A DNA stretch of 64,000 bases, from assembly GCA_014058105.1 (NCBI GenBank), contig JACGCM010001546.1:434001-498000 (forward strand). Direction: 5' to 3'. This DNA is from Kingdonia uniflora (lineage: Eukaryota; Streptophyta; Magnoliopsida; Ranunculales; Circaeasteraceae). The notes below the pieces were generated by a model. That model was not told where the DNA came from. It saw only the letters and a program-made list of their open reading frames with translations, and searched no databases. Positions within the stretch are counted from its first letter, which is position 1. Each line of letters starts with the position of its first letter. The translations under genes were made by a program, and so were the position numbers. Below, piece after piece: positions 1 through 11,600 of the stretch.

Positions 1-37
1 TAGTTTAGAGGCCAGCCACATGAAAGAAGACCAAAGA

Positions 38-178
38 ACGACAGGAACAGCAAGGATCCTTCTTGCTATACTACTAGAGAAAGAACGACAGGAGTAGTTA
101 GAGACATTCTTCAAAAAGTAGTTAGAGGCTACTACTAGAGAACGACGGGAACAGCCACTCTTCAAAAAGTAGTTAGAG
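38..178. repeat. Short degenerate direct repeats
   Basis: A unit of about 55-60 bp, built from 'tactactagaga', 'gaacgac(a/g)gga' and 'cttcaaaaagtagttagagg', occurs about twice in a row (near 71-127 and 128-178), with part of a third copy before it. It abuts the LINE remnant. No coding signal is visible. Confidence 0.5.
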
Positions 179-1715
179 GTGCTTATAACGAGGGGAACAA
201 CCTATTACAAAAGATCATCTACGTGGCCTGCCATCAAATTAACAATGTTACAAATGTCAGAACAAATCTTTTGGAGGGTGGGGAATGGTACAAAAATAAA
301 TATATGGAGAGATCATTGGATAGGAGCAACTGCCTTATCTAACCATGTTATTGGAGAGCACAGCATTACCATGGTGTCCCAGTTACTTCAGAATGGTGCA
401 TGGTTGATACCCCCTGACATTCAAGCACTTCATAATTTTTTACAGGTGGATACTACAACTCTAATTCTGAACACTTCAAAACCTGCTTTTAAATGGCTTA
501 GATGCAAAATGCCAAAATTTTGGTGGCATTCATGGGTGTGGAGATCTTCTGTACCGCCTAAGCTAGCTAACATTGGCTGGAAACTTGCGAACAATTGCCT
601 ACTGCGCTCTACAGAAGAGGGGTCATAATTGTATCTTGTTGTTACTTTTGTCAATCTGGGGAAGAAACTGCAAATCATATTTTTGGGACTGTAAACTGGC
701 TAAGGAATCAGACTATGGTGCTGCACTCTCTTCAATCTAAATGGTCAGAGCCTCATTGATTATTTGATTATGATTTTTAAGCTATGACGCAGTTAGCTAG
801 CCACCTCAGTCCACTGTTCAAGGCAATGTTGAGATTCATTATTTTAGTTTCTGCATACATATATGGTTTTCTAAAAACAAATTGCTCTTCAATAATTTGC
901 AGGTCCATGTTCCATCTCTGCAAAGAAAGTTTCCAAGTGACCTTCAGAATGGTGCAAGCAGATCGAAGGCATGTACAACAATAGTAATGAGCTTCAAATA
1001 CTTCATAACACTGGTGTTCCTTCCAGATCCAACAAGCCTATTCAAGCTCAATCTTGCTATTGGATCCCACCTCCTAATGGCACTGTGAAAATTGGATGCG
1101 GAGCTTCTCTTGGAAACCCAGGTACAGGTGGATGTGGGAATGTATTTAGAAACCATGCACGAGATGTTCTTGCTGTCATGGTTCTGAACTTGCCCACGAC
1201 AACAGCCTCAAATGCAGAATGCACTGCTGTTATAGAAGCTGCCAAGAACCAAGCAAATCGGATATAGCAGAATATGGATCATTACAAATTCTACAGCAGC
1301 ATGCTCAGCTCCCGACTCTAACCGTGTACCATCGAATCTTCAGGATTCTTGGGAATAGTTACAATCTCAGCTGACAGAAATAAGAGTATCAGCCTTGTGG
1401 AGAGAAATTAACTTTTCTGCACATGAAGCAGCAAAGAGGGGACGCACACTCCAGGCAGGGGCTATAGAGTGACATATTGGGAGAGCAAAATTCCTTTCTA
1501 GGGTAGAGAATCCTAATACTGAATATTTAGACTCTGTAAATATCAAAGCTACAAATGATTTTACAACTGCTTAAGGTGCCAACCTAGTTGGGATGTTAAG
1601 TAGTTCAATGATGTGTCAGCTTCTTTTATTTTCTTCTTTATTTTCCACTTTTGTAATTAAGACCCTCCATGTACCCAATATTAAAAAAATCTCTGCTTGC
1701 CAAGCAAAAAAAGGG
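179..1715 (+). mobile_element. LINE (L1-type) 3'-end remnant: zf-RVT and RNase H regions
   Basis: Plus-strand relic of the 3' part of a plant non-LTR retrotransposon. The first part reads with 'WRVGNGTKINIWRDHWI' and 'VWRSSVPPKLANIGWKLA', the usual sequence between the reverse transcriptase and the zf-RVT zinc-binding region. After a frame change near 605 a CxxC...H...C cluster follows (YFCQSGEETANHIF). From about 1050 a frame reads as a plant LINE RNase H domain (PPPNGTVKIGCGASLGNPG, then NAECTAV). It ends in a short A-rich tail near 1690-1715. Frameshifts and stops show it is dead. It lies antisense to the SUA gene, downstream of its last visible exon, so it probably sits in a later intron or in the 3' flank. 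The RT core is absent: a 5'-truncated insertion or one cut by later events. Confidence 0.85.
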
Positions 1716-2446
1716 TAATGCATTCAAGTGTTATCAACCTTTTGCGATAAAGTAGATAATATGGTGTGAACAGAAAATGAGGAAGCTTGAAGGGAAGGGA
1801 AAGACCATGTGCTTATCATGGTTTATGTTAAATCATTCATCTGCTTGAATAAAGTGGAACCAGGTATGCGCAGGATCTCCGTTGAGTCCCTAATGATGAT
1901 GGGGAAGTATATCATCACGGACTCTACTTGATGTTTACGGGTGGTTGTCTTGCTCGTATTATGTTTCTTTGAGTTATCGGTTTTCCCGTGTCAGAGAGAC
2001 GCGAGTCTTTTATATTGTTCTCATGTAGTCAAGTATTTTGCTGTTGACATTTCACATTACTAAAGATTATATTGAAGGTAAATAAAGTTTATGCTGCCAT
2101 AGTAATATCACCAGGTAGTATTTGTTAAGAACTAGTGAAATACTATGTGCAAGTATAACATCGCATAAAAATTATCAATAGCTACAAGTTTTATGACCAG
2201 CATGAAATTCTGATACGAAAACAAATTTATACTTCTATGGCATATGACTACGAAAGCCATTCCGTATGACTGAACAGTACGATCGGTTATTCGGTGTATC
2301 ATACTTCTAAAGGGTCTCAAAAGGGCGTCAGCAATAGATGTGTAACAATACTAGGCCTGATCTATAATATGCAACATCTCTAAGTCTCTAATAAACATAT
2401 AGAAATGAAAAAAAACTCTCTCCAAACTGTAAAAAAAATTACTGAC
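1716..2446. other. Non-coding stretch after the last visible SUA exon
   Basis: AT-rich sequence downstream, in the gene's sense, of the OCRE exon. I looked on the minus strand for the expected next exon (continuation of the aromatic OCRE repeats) and saw none. It is most likely intron. Confidence 0.5.
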
Positions 2447-2621
2447 CTGTATTCCCATCATAATAGAACCCAGAAGCAGCATCGTAATAATATCCAGATG
2501 CTTCGTCCCACACAAACCCAGACTGGGGCGCTGAATGTTCACTGTTGCCTTGATGTTGCCCATTAGCTGATTGTTTCTCATCCGGATTATATTCTTTTGG
2601 CGCCCATCCAACAGCATCATA
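2447..2621 (-). CDS. SUA: SUA exon 12: OCRE domain start
   Basis: A 175-nt exon with TTTTAG acceptor and GTCAGT donor. It encodes YDAVGWAPKEYN and then the first aromatic octamer repeats (GFVWDEASGYYYDAASGFYY). OCRE is a hallmark of the RBM5/RBM10/SUA family and contacts spliceosomal proteins in the animal homologues. The exon ends in phase 1, so the coding sequence must go on to a further exon that is not visible here. Confidence 0.92.
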
Positions 2622-5600
2622 CTAAAAGGACCAGCATAAACAGTCCAAGTTAATTCAGTATATCTTCTTAAATTCCCTAAAGTAAAGTTGATTATGTATA
2701 CTGTGTAAAACTTGAAAAATCGTGTGGGGATTTCCTGTTTGAGTCTTATCAGATTCAAAAAATGAAATGAAGGGGGACTGATTTAACTATTTACAGGAAA
2801 AATTATGGAATATGTCGGAAGCCAAAATCGCAACTTCAAAGATGGGGTGGGATCATACCAGTACTACAAATGTTGTAATTTTCATATAGGAAATGAAAAA
2901 AAGAAGCATTTCTACGTGAGCTCCATCAAGTGAAATTAACGTGCATGTCATGAGGGTGTCAAACAATTACCCCTCCCCGTACTTATCCATTTTGAGTTTA
3001 TATGGTTCAATCTATAAGTCCTGAAAAAATGTATTATCATACTTAATTTTTTTAAGAGATATTCAGAAGTGCTTTTCTTTATCTAGGTAGCAACGACACG
3101 GACACGGGTGTCGGCGTCCGACACGGGTACGGGGTGTCGAAAACAGCATAAGATAGAAAAGTACCTTGTAAATGGTGTTGGACACGTGTGTCCGAGTGTC
3201 GGGGTATTGGACACGTTTTATTTTTGTAAAGTAAAGTGTCGTTGTTGCCTAGTTCTTTATATGATTCAGGAGGGGGAGACTGACATCGGGCATGCGATCA
3301 ATGACAACAGTCTGTTTTTTCAGTACCAATAGTTAGTAACTTGTTTAGAATCTTCAGATCATTGAGCAGACACGTGAGAAAGAGATATTATTACATGTAT
3401 CACTGACATCAAAACTACCGGTACCCCTAACATCAGAGCCATTACACTTCCCTACCCGCGAAATCGAAGTCTGAACCCCCGTTGCAGGTTTATCATGGCT
3501 TCACAATGAGACATGCTGTGTTTTGCCACCCATGCCAGATACAGCGTTAACACCTCTTCTCATGATATCTTGTTTTAGATCCGGAATTGTTTGATTTACC
3601 TATCATATTGCAGAAGGGTCTTCATTTATTAACCCAACACCTTACCACTGTTTCTGTTTTATTAGACATACATCGGATACTTCTAGTTTGAGATTGGCCA
3701 CGAGTGAGGAGATCAAAGCTACTCGTCAGAATCACAAGTGAGACCTTTCACCCCTTTCTGTAAGAATCATACAGTTAGTTCCAGACAGAATTATACCTTC
3801 AGAGTTACCTTGGTGGTTTGATTAAATGCCTCAAGAAGCAATTAAGGCCAGCAGTTCCACACACTGAAACACATAAGGTGTTGATCATTCGAGATTTTTT
3901 TACCAGTGGCAATCAGTTATCATTGGCATCTACATCAGCCTGGTACAAAGAATGCTTTCAACAAGAGCTCTAGATGGAGGCGTACATGGACCAACCACCA
4001 GGATGTTGTTCCTGGGAAAGGGAGACATTTCTTTAAAAAGTGATTTGCGATTGAGAGAGTATCCTCGAGCATGGTGTATCTTTGTAATGTTTGATTTATC
4101 AGGAATTTCAACACACTCGTCTTATCTTTCCGTGTTCCTCCATACTAGGATTATTTTGATTATGTACGTTAATTATCTAATTATTTCTATAATTTATTGT
4201 TGGAATAGTAGATATCAAGACATGTATGGGTAGTTGTCCCCTCCTTCCTCATGTGGTAGGAGGGTAGTTGTCCCCACATTGTATAGTTCTTTTCTGCCTT
4301 TAATTTTAATGGAAGTTAGTCCCCCAGCCTACTTTTCAAAAAAAAAAAGGTGTATGGGCGGCTTTTTTATACCAAACATTTAAGCCATCTAATAACCTAC
4401 TTACGCACCCACGAGACCATATCATTTTGAGGTCGTTTGTCGTATTCTATGGTATATCAAGGGAGCTTCTAGCAAATGATTATTAAACTGGCCACTGGCA
4501 TTGTTGTCTACTTTTGGTTTTCTTATGCTTATGGTGCAAGTAAACTTAGTACAGATTTGAATATTGTATTTGGATTGGTGGCAATCTTGTTATGTGGTGT
4601 AGTTAGATGCAGAATTGGACGATCATTCAAGTGCTAAAGCTGAGACAGAGCTATGGCATGGCACATACATCTTCAGAGATGTTGTAGGTTAAGCCTCTTC
4701 TTTGGCCGATGGAAGTTGAAGAGTACTTTTCTATCCATTATACTTTAACAAGTTGTTACTTATATTGCGTGTATAAGCACACAAGTATAGAGATTGATTG
4801 TCACTTCAATCGTGCTATGGTGATCCATAAGCTGGTCATTACTCCTCAGTTCGCACAGATAGCAAAATTCTTAGTTTCTTATGAATCCCTTGGATCAGTT
4901 TCCTATTGTGTTTCAAATTTGCACATGTTTGAGCTTAGTTTCAGGGAGTTGGAGTCTATTTATTTAGTTTATTTCATTTAATTATAACTCGTAATATACA
5001 AGTGGGACGTTAGTAGTATTGAGGGGCGTACTCCTTGTGTATAAGTAAGCACACATAGTTTTGTTTTAGCGCTCTGTAAATATTTGAAGAGAGGTGAACT
5101 ACTTCCTCCCTCCCTCACTCGTTAGCTTCTACCTTATAGGAATCTCTAACAGGTCTTATCCAGGCTGTTCTATCATTGGTTAAGATCGCCCAGCCCACCT
5201 ACTCTCTTTAAGATTTATAACCAGTATTCTAAAGAACCCCAATTTCCTAGAAGTAACATATCTAGATGTTTGGTGAGTAAGAAAATGTTTTAGTGTCAGA
5301 TGTAAGGGATAAATACTTTCATAGAATAGGTATGTTGTCAAATAGTAGCAAATCGCAGCCAGTAGAAGAAAAACTAAATTGGAGGGTAACTAAATGACCA
5401 GCAACAAATTGGGGAGTCAGTAGATCATTTGCAGGGGTAGTATCAAAGCAGCTACATTAACTTGAGTCTTGAGCTAAATTAGTGACCCATATGAATTCTA
5501 TTAAAGGATGCACCCTTAATCAAATTAATGCATAAATGACTACCAGAGTGGGAGGAAACCTTATACTTTAAACCAAACACCCAATATAAAGTAAACTGAA

Positions 5601-8600
5601 GACCTAAATATGTTTTAAATATTAAAACCTGCTGAGAAAAAGCTGCTGCCTCAATGGCAGCAGCAGCAAGGCTGCTTGAATTTGAAAGTCCAGATGCTCC
5701 TGGTGGTGGCCCATGGATACTCTTTGCATAGGCTACACGTAAGACTTGACCATTCTTCTCAAGAGTTGTTCCATTTGTTGCTTCAAAAGCTCTCATAGCA
5801 TCTTCCACCTGATAAAGAAGAAAATTATTGCATCAAGACATGAAACACCTCAACTAAATGAATGTGAATGCATCATAGGCTTACCGCATGGAAATGGATA
5901 AATGCAAACCCCCTAGTGACGTGAGTAAATTTGTCTCTGACAAGACGAAGATCCTGTAAAGGAAAGATAATAAGAATACTAAAGCTTCAGCAGTCATTTC
6001 ATCATGGAAACGCAAAAGCTCAACTAACCAAAACAGTACCTTAATTGGAGCATGTTTGGAAAACTCGTATCGGAGCATATCTTCATCTGCATTATCTTCT
6101 AAACCACGGACAACTAATACGTGAGTGGGACCTGATAATGGAGCATCATTAGATACATTAAAGATGAAATACTATACGATTCATGCAGATTAAAAGCTAC
6201 AGAGAAAAGCTTACCAGACTCTAGTCCTCTTTTCCCTAATGATGTGGGATTGGAAGATGAGACGTCGGCAGCAGGAGCATCATCACTCCGTGGCTCGTTA
6301 CACTGCATTTACATCAAATCAATCACAGCACCATAGTTCAAAATATTGAATATATAAAAGAGACTATCAAAGTTGTCTACACCAACAACTAAGATCACAT
6401 CCACCTGACATTTTGTCCTTTTTGAGGTGGCACAATTCACAAAGTTCTATCACGAAAAATAATGTCCAACAGGGGAAACTTGGTGCTAGTAATTGCTTGG
6501 CTTCAAGTTTAATATGCTATTGTTAAGTCTAGTAGGTATCAATTTTTAACAAGGGGGCTGGGGTGCTATTACGTACAAAATAATGAATGACTCTTTGTTT
6601 CTAAAGTTCTGATCTGGATAGTGTTACCCATGGCATTCTGATCATAAACTTCAACCGCAACTTAGCCAAGATAGAAAGATACCCTCCACAACTCTAAATT
6701 CCTTTAAACTAGGGTACCGTTGATTAAAAGCCAAACCACTGAGCACTTAGCTCAGTGGTGGTGTGCAGGATATTTGCTTACATGACCAAATTGAACTATG
6801 TAGTGGGTTCCTCTTCTTCAGTTTGTGGATTACTTACTTTTCAAAGCCTCTCCCACGTATATGCCGTTGGTATTGAGCTTATCCAATGTTATCCATCATC
6901 TCCGTATATTTGAGCAAAGTTAAGTTGTTTTTTTACGTTTTCTAGAATAATATGAAGGCATTTTTCTTAACTGAGATTTTAACATCATGCCTATACTTAC
7001 AACATATCCATATAGTTCCAAGTTTTCCTAGATACAGAAGTATTCAACTTTCTTGTCAAATATGTGAATACTAATTTCGTCGGCTCGAAGGGCTACCATA
7101 AGTCTTTCTTAATTATATTTCTGAAACCACATATACATTATTATACCATGTCATGCTGAGATATATAATTAATGTACTACACTGCATATAATACGAGCAT
7201 CGTGAAAAGAAAAACCAACCTGGAAACAGGATGTTCGCCGGGCAAAATTCACACAACCACAAATGACGCACATCCAGTCAGATGGTGGTGCAGTGGTCTT
7301 ATGATTCCCATGACTTGATCTTCCTCCATTATCATGGCCATAAAGAGATGCACTAGACCCGCCTGTTGGCTTGCTACTGCTGAAAATGAAAACAGTTGCA
7401 AAACGCAGTAAGGAGGCTTGTTAGGCAGAAACTATAAAAGAAATTATATAATATGTGAGAGGTGTGATTTGATTTTTCTCGTGGCTAGGCTAAAGTTAGT
7501 TATGATAAGAGACCCTATAAATGTTAGTTCTCATAGTAGATTCATCACGGGGAGTTGTTCCCTGTTCTTTTTCTGTTAGTTTCTTTTTTGGTGCCTTGAA
7601 TGTTATATTTCTCGTGCTTGCAACTTATCCTTTCTCTAACATATTTTGAAAAAAAGAAAGTTACATATCCTAATCAATGCTTCACCATTATTTTACTTAG
7701 GATCTACCAGTCTCACGAAGGGATGTAACAATCAAGAAGGAAAAGCAAAAAAACCAAGAACAAAAACAATAAGAGACTAAAAATTTTTAAACCACGCAAA
7801 AAAAAATATAATCAACACTCGGACATCAAATTTTCCTGTCTAGCCAAAAAAATTCAGACAAAACCCTTTGAAACCATCGTGACTCTTTCAAGTTTTACAA
7901 AGAAGATCTAATATTCCCTTTACCTAGCACCGAAGGGATCCCTATACTAATGTCTTCATTAACCTTGGTGACTCCTTTCCACATGCTTCAATATCAGCAC
8001 TTGAGACTTTTCTAGAATCCCAACCCCACCAGAACACTCTCAAAAGTTTTTCATAAACATTCTTTCACATCCATTACTCACTAAGAGTTTTACTAATTCT
8101 CTTGAAGAAAAGGATTCTTAATTCCTAAACCCCCTCGAATTTTTGCTAAAAGGTCACTTTCAACTTAACCAGGTGATGTCTAAACCGATCTTTTGATCAT
8201 GCCAGAAAAAAATGAGCATTAACTTCTCAGAAAGTTTCTTCAACACTTTACGACATAGAAATAAGGGCATGCGCTAAACTGGAGAGCAAGCTAGAGTGCT
8301 TCTGATGACCACCACACTTCTTTGGTTATAATTCTATGCGCTAAACTGGAGAACAAGCTAGAGTGCTTCCGATGACCACCACACTTCTTTAGCTATAATT
8401 CTTTCTTTACACAATGCAAGCCTTTCAAAACACATTACTCACGATAGGATCCCAATAAGCCTTAGTCCTCTCCAGAGCCTTAAAAAAGGTCGACCACAAC
8501 ATAGCATTAGTAAAATAAAATAGCATTCTGATGTAGACACCTAAGTCCAATCAGTCATTGGTCAAGCTAACCCTTTGCAGTCAAAAGCGGTCGCTTAGTT

Positions 8601-11600
8601 CGCTTTAAGCGTTAAGCAAAGGAAAAAAATGCATCACACGCTTTAAAAACGTAGTAGATTAAAAAGTGAGATAAAGCGGTCACTTAGTCAAAAAAGTTAT
8701 GTTGGTCAAAGAGAAAAAAACGATCGTTTAATTCATAATTTTGATCAACGGTCATATTTGAAGAGTAATTTTGACAATTAATTAATTTCATCAAGCAAAT
8801 GACCTCCACTTAGAGCAACATCAACAGTAGATAGTGTAAACGTCGCTGGAGCCACACAAAACCCTATACTTACAGTATGTTTCACCCCGCAATTTAGGAG
8901 AGGATATCTTTCAAAGATATTATGCGGCTAGCAAAAGGCTGTGATTCTCTTGCAGAATACCATAGGTAAGCGAACGACTGAGATTTAAAGGAGTACAACA
9001 CCTAGAATTTGGAATCTTGAAGAGCAATGCGACTCTCACTTTGCGGACTGGCATCATCCTACACCCAATTTAGGCAGCCTACACAATGATTGGGTTACTT
9101 ACACTCACCCCGCAATTTAGGAGAGGACATCTTTCAAAGATATTATGCAGGTAGCTAAAAGCCGTGATTCTCTTGCAGAATACTATAGGTAAGCGAACGG
9201 TTGAGAATTAGAGGAGTACAACATATAGGATTTAGAATCTTGGAGAGCATCGTGGCCCTCACTTTGCAGACTGACATCATCCTACACCCAATTGAGGCAA
9301 CCTACACAATGTTTGCTTTACTTACACTCCATGTAGGTGAGAGAACTTCACTTAGGAAAGTGTTGGGTGTAGATTTTGTAAGGTTCAGGTGAACCTACAC
9401 CCTGTTGGAAATACGCTTAATAGATTTCTCTCTCTTTCTCATTTCTATATACATTGTCTCTCCCATAACCCAAAAAGTTGACTTCTACACTTCGACCTTG
9501 AACAAAAAACATCACGAAAATATTCAATGGGTCACACAATTAACTTATTGATTTAAAGGAATGTTTTATTAATAATTATGAAGTTTAACATGATCATAGT
9601 GAATTATGGTTTCGAGCGAACGTCTGTCATTTGATATTTTTAATATTTGAAATGAATTTTTTTTATCATTAAGCAGTTGCTTCGCTTTTCGCTTGACGTT
9701 TTAAGCGATTTGGAAGAAAACATTTAGGGTACCGCTTTCGCCTTTGCCAACACTGAGCTAACCAAAGTCTGAGCAATCGAATTACCCTTTTGTGGATATT
9801 TTGTGGAATCAAGAACATCCAGTCCATTTCCTTTGGTATTCAAAGATATCCTCGTGGAATGAAGGTTACTTTGTACCTTCGCATTCTAAATCGGTGGGGG
9901 AACATGACTTGGTTCGTCTTGCCGGCTTAACTTCAAATTAGTTCCTAGAATAAACATACATGTACTTATTTCTTTGATAGGAAGAACCAAGACAAGCAAA
10001 AGGTTAGAAAACTACTTGCGTAAAACAAAAACAAAATAAAAAAAAGGACGCTTATATACTCTCAAGCGTCTATTACCACCAGCTGGCCACGAAGTCCTAG
10101 AAGCAAACATCATTAGACACTAATGAATTTTACTCCGCAAACTCCTTGACCAAAACATAAATATATTGTCCCAAGGTAGCTATAAAGGTTGTCTTTTGCA
10201 AATCCTTACAGCAACAATGAAATCTATTAGGAAGCATTGGATCGATGTATCCTATTTTTAACTCGCACATCCCGTAGTAAGAGCTCAAATAATCTCCCAA
10301 TTCACTGAAATAAAAAATACAAAATGTGGTGGTATTTTTCAATTCAGTTGGCTACATATGGGCTACACTCAAATTAGTGCCCCTTCTTCCTAGTAGACGG
10401 AGAAGGATACGCCTTTTGGGCGATGCTAATAGTATACTGAGGCTCTCCAACATCAAGCAATATTGAGGAAAACTGGAAAGAGTGATTTAAGTCCCTTATA
10501 ATGTCATTGGCATAATTGGCTTCTTGTTTTACTGGTACACCTATATGTTGTTCGCATGCCTTGAGATCCAAGTCCCTCATACTATCATAGTATCTTCGAC
10601 ATAAAAGGCTTCTGGTTTTACAGGTGCAAGGCGCACAGAACCATGACGAACAATTTTGCTGCTTTATGATGATTCCCATTAGGCTAAAAAGTTAAAACAG
10701 TCATCCTGTTTGGTTCATTTGATCTATCAATTTCTTCACTAGCTGGATTCCTTTATACACCACATAAAATTAGTTTAGCACTCGTGAAATACAACTAACC
10801 AGTAAACAAATGAGCATTATATAGCTCGAAGCTAGTTGATTTGCCATTTACTTCCTCCAGGTAAATATTGATCCCATTTGTACCATCTTGAAAGTACATG
10901 TTGTGATAAGAGCTGTCCTGAAGGGAATGGGGATGAGGTGGTTAAAGGAGATAAATAAAACTAAGGTCGTTTATAAGGTGGTTAATTCATGGAAAAGGTC
11001 AAATACGATAAATAGACTTATCGTAGTAGGTTAGAGGATTGATTAAAAGCTAGATAACAACGACACTTAACTTTTAAAAAATAAAACGTGTTCGACACTC
11101 GGACACACGTGTCCAACACTATTTACAAGGTAATTTCCTATTTTCCACCGTTTCCGACACCCAATACCCGTGTCGGCCACCGACACCCGTATCTTGTCGT
11201 TGCTACCTAGATTAAAAGAAGAGGATTAGAAAGGAAGTGGCGGAATACTACTCTAAGGCCCTATATTGTGAAGCTGGTAATAAGCTGCATTTGATTGTTT
11301 TTAGGAGCAAAACACGTTGAAGTATAAGCAAAACCTTGTTAGAAAAAATGTGTCGCATGGATTTGTAAAGATGTAGACTGATTTGGCAATATTCTAAAAA
11401 AGGACACCTTAAGCACGCTTCTTATAATTGCTTATTTCTAGCAATTATTCAGGCAAAAAATCATGGAATCAGTCAATAGACTTCCATTTATAGTTACATC
11501 ATAGATGTTTTTCAGCTTAAAATAACTGTTTATCAGCTTAGCATATGGGGCCTAAAAGTAGTATTAGCTGTATAACGAGTCATATTCTAAAGAAAATATC

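Noticed and set aside
4250..4345. Retroposon 3' tail in SUA intron 11
   Set aside because: A poly-A run and a tail-like sequence are present, but no coding similarity or target duplication was found, so it is not listed as an element.
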